From Casuarius casuarius (Eukaryota > Chordata > Aves > Casuariiformes > Casuariidae): a DNA stretch of 64,000 nucleotides. The DNA lies in the NCBI GenBank assembly GCA_003342895.1, contig PTFA01000365.1:653301-717300 (forward strand), written 5' to 3'. This document shows positions 61,901 to 64,000 of the stretch, piece after piece; position 1 is the stretch's first letter; every line of letters begins with the position of its first letter. The position numbers and the translations under genes are program-made. Below the pieces are notes generated by a model. That model was not told the origin of the DNA, did no database searches, and was given only the letters and a program-made list of their open reading frames with translations.

Positions 61901-63417
61901 GAGTTAATTTTGCATTTTATATGCCAAACAGGGAAACAACAATACGATCATCTATTCCAACATTATTAAAGGATCCTCCTCTGGTTCTGTAATCACAAGA
62001 CATAAAAGGCTTCACTTGCATGTCAACTGCAAAATGCTCCAGAACACATGGACACAAATAATGTACGTGGCTGAGGATAATTTTGAAGTCAATGAAACAC
62101 AGTACAGCAGATACAATGTGAACCTTACGTTTTATCGCACAGCATCTTTCTCACAGCCAGTGTATGACTCGCCCTACTATGTTGATATCAACCAGAATTT
62201 GTTCCTTGAAGCTTACCTTCACAGCTCCGATTCAAATCTGGTGTTGTTTGTGGACACCTGTGTGGCATCTCCTGACCCCTATGATTTTACATCAGTGACC
62301 TATGATATAATCAGGAATGGGTAAGCTCTTTTGCAAAACAATTAAATACAGAACTAACATTGAAGTCTACATTTTTTAATGGAAGTTACAGTATGAACAC
62401 AGTATAAACTGATACCAGCTTGTTATTAATTATTGTAACTTGGATGGGAGGAATTGTTCATTGGGGAGAGGGGAGACTGACCCAGAATATAAAAAGGCTT
62501 AAAATGACATAGATTAGATGATCATAGACCAGTTACCTTGCAGGGAGGTAACATAGTGACGTGTCTCAGACAAGGGTAATTCACTTTCAGAAAAATGTGC
62601 ATATGCTAGATATCTTGACGCATGACAGCTTGAGGGGGCATAACAGCTCAGTGCTGCCGAAGGGCATCTTGCTCTTCCTAATGCAGGTTCCTGGACCATG
62701 AGGTAGCCTCAGTGCTCGTCTGATAGCACAGCAAATCAGTTCAGCTCACTTAAATGGCAGGAAACTAACCCAGTTTAAAAAAAATAGAACCACCGCCAAG
62801 AGCAAAGGGGAATATTTGTATTGTTTGAACTCTTAGCAGGAGATTTTTTGCTGAATACAGGGTGCTTCCCTGAATAGTTAATCAGATCCATGGGAAGCTG
62901 GCACGCTTGCCAGTATGACTGCAAGCCTCTGGCAATGGGGTGAGGCTGAGCTGCATAGAGTGGAAAAAATATAGACATTTAGAAATGGGGTCCCCATCTT
63001 CATCATGTTTAAAATCTCTTTCCATGTTATATGTCATATTCCATGTAAATAATGTACTGATTGCTGTGTCCATTCATGAGAGTTGATTTTTGTTTGTTTG
63101 TTTGTTTCGTTCTTTCTTTCTTTCTTTTCAGGTGTGTTAAGGATTCTACCTACACTAGATATTATTCACCATACAAGCACGTGGCCCGGTTTAAATTCAG
63201 TGCCTTCCAGTTTGTTCATAACTATCCATCTGTTTATCTGCGGTGTGAATTCGTGGTGTGCAGGGCCTATGACTATTCTTCCAGATGCTACCAAGGTTGT
63301 ATTACTAGGTCCAAGAGAGAGGCAAGCTCTGCCCAAGAAAGAGTGAATGCTGTTGCTGGCCCAGTTCAGCTTTGGGAAGCTGATGCTGAGAATAGGAATG
63401 CTGGTAATTTAAAATAA
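49872..63417 (+). CDS. DMBT1: DMBT1-family gene (signal peptide, 2 CUB, ZP; no SRCR seen)
   Basis: DMBT1 is a secreted epithelial glycoprotein of mucosal defence and epithelial polarity. The model is join(49872-49935, 51500-51544, 53241-53288, 54487-54640, 55199-55413, 55894-55932, 56724-56771, 57108-57155, 59177-59327, 59639-59850, 61080-61252, 61932-62320, 63132-63417): 1872 nt, 623 residues plus stop, with all phases consistent. Order: signal peptide, Ser/Thr/Pro linkers, CUB1, linkers, CUB2, ZP domain, furin-type site, short tail. DMBT1 is favoured over its CUB/ZP relative CUZD1 by [21 protein letters not shown] and VVCRAYD in the ZP part and by the lack of a transmembrane segment. Mammalian DMBT1 has many SRCR domains. 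None is visible here, though exons could hide in the gap at 53428-54337. Exon content between 51.5 and 54.5 kb is the least certain part. Confidence 0.88.
49936..51499 (+). other. DMBT1: DMBT1 intron 1 (1.56 kb)
   Basis: gtaaag donor, ctgcag acceptor. AT-rich with no further exon recognised. A local att/aat-rich patch lies near 50410-50500. Confidence 0.65.
51500..51544 (+). CDS. DMBT1: DMBT1 exon 2: short linker exon
   Basis: Acceptor gtctgcag|tt, donor acag|gtaact, 45 nt, phase 1 to 1, so it fits exon 1. It encodes roughly [15 protein letters not shown] (x is an ambiguous codon at 51519). The exon is supported only by splice signals, frame and linker-like composition. Confidence 0.55.
51545..53240 (+). 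other. DMBT1: DMBT1 intron 2 (1.7 kb)
   Basis: The second half (52280-52800) is GC-richer and has open frames on both strands without a recognised motif. No SRCR signature (GRVEV...WGTVCDD...CRQLGCG) was found on either strand. A LINE-like relic lies at 52920-53060. The last 190 nt are duplicated at 56908-57107. Confidence 0.6.
52920..53060 (+). repeat. Possible CR1-like LINE 3' relic
   Basis: tacgttcaaaacaaacaaga, then gactttttgcagcag, a gtgggagcccctgg stretch and gtggatttacaaagcaggtt follow the order of the remembered amniote LINE-tail pattern 'ttcaaaacaaa...ctttttcacaca...gtggaactccttgcc...'. Strongly diverged and not aligned. Confidence 0.35.
53056..53288 (+). repeat. Duplicated block A (copy 1)
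   Basis: From gagaagcctgctggggtct through the 48-nt linker exon, this matches 56908-57155 with scattered substitutions and small indels. The duplication includes intron plus exon. Confidence 0.9.
53241..53288 (+). CDS. DMBT1: DMBT1 Ser/Thr/Pro linker exon (copy A)
   Basis: Acceptor cctctggaag|aa. The proposed donor c|gtgggc is weak. It encodes [15 protein letters not shown]. It is a close copy of the exon at 57108-57155, with the same 48-nt length, same phase and duplicated upstream intron. The assembly gap begins 139 nt later. Confidence 0.55.
53389..54436 (+). repeat. Duplicated block B (copy 1), interrupted by the assembly gap
   Basis: The left piece 53389-53427 (gctctgggggtgcggagatg to ctctgaggtg) and right piece 54338-54436 (ccggggagcaggcacgcgcc to agacttgtgg) match the continuous sequence 56046-56193. 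The two pieces flank the 910-n gap. Confidence 0.9.
53428..54337. other. Assembly gap, 910 n
   Basis: A run of 910 n. Content unknown. It lies between the linker exon at 53241 and the CUB1 exons, so it could hide further exons. Confidence 0.99.
54487..54640 (+). CDS. DMBT1: DMBT1 CUB1, first exon
   Basis: Acceptor ctgtgtag|gc, donor gttga|gtaagt, 154 nt, phase 1 to 2. It encodes [31 protein letters not shown] and a final FRVNL-x-FLDVE: the first half of a CUB domain with its first disulphide (CGG...YCVW). Ambiguous bases lie at 54492, 54495, 54507 and 54624. Confidence 0.9.
55199..55413 (+). CDS. DMBT1: DMBT1 CUB1, second exon
   Basis: Acceptor actccgcag|g, donor ccag|gtaaga, 215 nt, phase 2 to 1. 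It encodes [23 protein letters not shown] and [23 protein letters not shown] fits calcium-binding CUB domains. The fourth conserved Cys codon reads tgn (55281-55283), so Cys is expected but not proven. A second ambiguous base is at 55344. Confidence 0.9.
55421..55855 (+). repeat. Duplicated block C (copy 1), after CUB1
   Basis: Starting 8 nt after the CUB1 donor: cagagcagtcttttagtatt, then ccagctttgtgaatccagcc and ccttcttgcccgactgcc. It matches 57623-58095 with moderate divergence, estimated by eye at three-quarters identity. Confidence 0.85.
55894..55932 (+). CDS. DMBT1: DMBT1 linker exon after CUB1
   Basis: Acceptor gcattgccag|gt, donor tcag|gtaggt, 39 nt, phase 1 to 1. It encodes [13 protein letters not shown], a Ser/Thr/Pro linker. 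Short, but splice signals and phase fit. Confidence 0.6.
56046..56193 (+). repeat. Duplicated block B (copy 2), continuous
   Basis: Continuous counterpart of both flanks of the 53428-54337 gap. Here the left and right parts are only about 7 nt apart. Confidence 0.9.
56724..56771 (+). CDS. DMBT1: DMBT1 Ser/Thr/Pro linker exon
   Basis: Acceptor tttttctctag|ag, donor cccg|gtgaga, 48 nt, phase 1 to 1. It encodes [16 protein letters not shown], parallel in length and pattern to the linker exons at 53241 and 57108. Confidence 0.65.
56908..57155 (+). repeat. Duplicated block A (copy 2)
   Basis: Second copy of 53056-53288. It shares gagaagcctgctggggtct, cagccacgcattgc, gaccgccttgcactgt and the entire linker exon context. 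Confidence 0.9.
57108..57155 (+). CDS. DMBT1: DMBT1 Ser/Thr/Pro linker exon (copy B)
   Basis: Acceptor cctctggaag|aa, donor acct|gtaagt, 48 nt, phase 1 to 1. It encodes [16 protein letters not shown]. The strong donor here supports the reading of its weaker copy at 53241-53288. Confidence 0.7.
57156..59176 (+). other. DMBT1: DMBT1 intron before CUB2 (2.0 kb)
   Basis: Contains a short duplicated piece D (56868-56905 versus about 57487-57525, sharing ccacgatac and ctaacag), block C copy 2, and then AT-rich sequence from 58100. No exon recognised. Confidence 0.6.
57623..58095 (+). repeat. Duplicated block C (copy 2), no CUB in front
   Basis: Counterpart of 55421-55855, with cagagcagtcttttattatt, ccagctttgtgaatccagcc and ccttcttgcccgactgcc. 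Unlike copy 1, it is not preceded by CUB exons. Confidence 0.85.
59177..59327 (+). CDS. DMBT1: DMBT1 CUB2, first exon
   Basis: Acceptor tttgtctgcag|ca, donor attca|gtaagt, 151 nt, phase 1 to 2. It encodes [20 protein letters not shown], then [16 protein letters not shown] and RVTLTFRDI. It closely resembles the CUB domain next to the ZP domain of human DMBT1. Confidence 0.95.
59639..59850 (+). CDS. DMBT1: DMBT1 CUB2, second exon
   Basis: Acceptor actccccag|g, donor cacta|gtaagt, 212 nt, phase 2 to 1. It encodes [39 protein letters not shown] and [17 protein letters not shown]. All four CUB cysteines are present across the two exons, and DYVEVYDG fits the calcium-binding type. Confidence 0.95.
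59851..61079 (+). other. DMBT1: DMBT1 intron between CUB2 and ZP (1.2 kb)
   Basis: gtaagt donor, cattag acceptor. AT-rich, no exon recognised. Open frames at 60330-60584 and 60935-61079 lack splice support. Confidence 0.7.
61080..61252 (+). CDS. DMBT1: DMBT1 ZP exon 1
   Basis: Acceptor catccattag|ca, donor aag|gtatga, 173 nt, phase 1 to 0. It encodes [20 protein letters not shown], then [20 protein letters not shown] and [11 protein letters not shown], the start of the ZP polymerisation domain. It has three cysteines and NLT and NIT glycosylation sequons. It matches human DMBT1 at LLCLPN-type and CGT positions. Confidence 0.95.
61253..61931 (+). other. DMBT1: DMBT1 intron in ZP module (679 nt)
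   Basis: gtatga donor, aaacag acceptor. Nothing else seen. Confidence 0.85.
61932..62320 (+). CDS. DMBT1: DMBT1 ZP exon 2
   Basis: Acceptor gccaaacag|gga, donor aatgg|gtaagc, 389 nt, phase 0 to 2. It encodes the middle of the ZP domain, including [35 protein letters not shown] and [26 protein letters not shown] and NLT sequons are present. This is the clearest DMBT1-specific exon. Confidence 0.96.
62321..63131 (+). other. DMBT1: Last DMBT1 intron (811 nt)
   Basis: gtaagc donor, ttttcag acceptor. It ends in a tetranucleotide repeat that serves as the pyrimidine tract. Confidence 0.85.
63088..63129 (+). repeat. (TTTG)n(TTTC)n microsatellite at acceptor
   Basis: About four TTTG units followed by about five TTTC units, ending 2 nt before the last exon of DMBT1. 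It forms the polypyrimidine tract of that acceptor. Confidence 0.85.
63132..63417 (+). CDS. DMBT1: DMBT1 ZP exon 3, furin-type site, C-terminus
   Basis: Acceptor tttcttttcag|g after a (TTTG)n(TTTC)n tract. It encodes [51 protein letters not shown] and a tail ending AGNLK, stop taa at 63415-63417. RSKR fits the consensus furin cleavage site after a ZP domain. No hydrophobic membrane anchor follows, so the product should be secreted, as in DMBT1 and unlike CUZD1. The ZP exons together hold ten cysteines. Confidence 0.95.
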
Positions 63418-63610
63418 GATTTTATGTCTCATTTTGCAGATAATATCTTTGAATGCCAGTTTAAATCTGAGCAAAACTATGCTGCTGCTGGATTGCTAGC
63501 AGCTCTGGAATACATATTAGGAATGTGCTTACTATCTAATGCCTGTTAATCATATTTCACATCCATTATCTTCACCAGCACATAATAAAAATACTAATTC
63601 AGCAGTTCTG
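63418..63610 (+). other. DMBT1: DMBT1 3' UTR (end inferred)
   Basis: Sequence from the stop codon to about 20 nt after AATAAA at 63584-63589. Short UTR; cleavage site not observed. Confidence 0.6.
63584..63589 (+). terminator. Poly(A) signal AATAAA of DMBT1
   Basis: Canonical hexamer 167 nt after the stop codon, followed within 30 nt by sequence suitable for cleavage. Confidence 0.65.
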
Positions 63611-64000
63611 CAGGGAGTCTGATGAGACATGGCACAGGCAGCTCTGTGGAATTCATCTCTGCCTGTAACTTGTACCTGCTATGTCTCCTCTAAAAAAGAA
63701 AAAAAGTCATTCTTAAAGCTTCCTTGACAAATTTGCTATCTCTAAGCTCTTTGTTTGTTGTTCAGTTTCTTAATGTTAAAATTAGAATGTTTAAGTTGCA
63801 GTTTAACTTCTGCAGATAAACTCTGCTAATATAAAGCTTGTTTGCATCTAGAGTACCCTAGATGAAACAGATTTAAAAAATCAGTTAAGCTCTAAATCTG
63901 ATCTAGAATGCAATTTTTTCATTATCTGTCTTGGAAATAACAAGATGAGAGATCNCATGTAACCAGATTTCTGTCTCTTCGTTCCCAGAGCTGGACTCTT
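63611..64000. other. Downstream flank, no gene recognised
   Basis: AT-rich sequence after the DMBT1 poly(A) signal up to the window edge. Nothing further recognised. Confidence 0.6.

Noticed and set aside
49872..63417. Identification as CUZD1 rather than DMBT1
   Set aside because: CUZD1 shares two CUBs, a ZP domain and RSKR, but has a transmembrane tail and different ZP residues; the sequence here fits DMBT1.

Overview
The window is vertebrate nuclear DNA with two neighbouring spliced genes on the + strand: HTRA1 (secreted serine protease) and a DMBT1-family gene (CUB and ZP domain protein). Both were read by translating exons across consensus GT/AG splice sites and checking that the phases chain. 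HTRA1 next to DMBT1 is the known vertebrate order (human 10q26). Compact size, old tRNA-like SINE relics and the lack of mammalian repeats suggest a sauropsid, most likely a bird. The species cannot be told. Many single ambiguous n bases and one 910-base gap (53428-54337) show a draft assembly.

Layout: 1-36921 is HTRA1 from within its first coding exon to the stop codon. Nine coding exons give 403 residues, so only the signal peptide and the start of the IGFBP-like domain lie upstream. Introns 1 (17.7 kb) and 3 (11.3 kb) make up most of the gene. They hold a Z-DNA-type alternating tract, MIR-like and tRNA-SINE-like relics, a paired homopolymer inverted repeat and an orphan CpG-rich island. 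A 353-base block occurs almost identically in introns 5 and 8. The 3' UTR probably ends near 37455.

37456-49774 is intergenic with no convincing coding gene. It holds a cluster of hairpins near 43.5-43.75 kb, a probable minus-strand LTR relic near 44.2-44.9 kb, a SINE relic near 46.8 kb and a GC/CpG-rich patch near 47.3-47.75 kb.

49775-63610 is the DMBT1-family gene: AP-1-like and TATA sites, a signal-peptide exon, short Ser/Thr/Pro linker exons, CUB1, three more linker exons, CUB2, a three-exon ZP module ending in a furin-type RSKR site and a short secreted tail, then AATAAA. The 13 exons I can place give an open frame of 623 residues. No SRCR domain, the hallmark of mammalian DMBT1, can be seen. 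The 53.0-58.1 kb interior is a mosaic of local duplications, and the assembly gap lies inside it.

The genes share no pathway visible here. HTRA1 is a matrix and TGF-beta-related protease; DMBT1 is an epithelial or mucosal secreted protein. I found no CRISPR, prokaryotic or otherwise unprecedented system. The most unusual items are the SRCR-less DMBT1, its duplication mosaic, the duplicated intronic block and the hairpin cluster.
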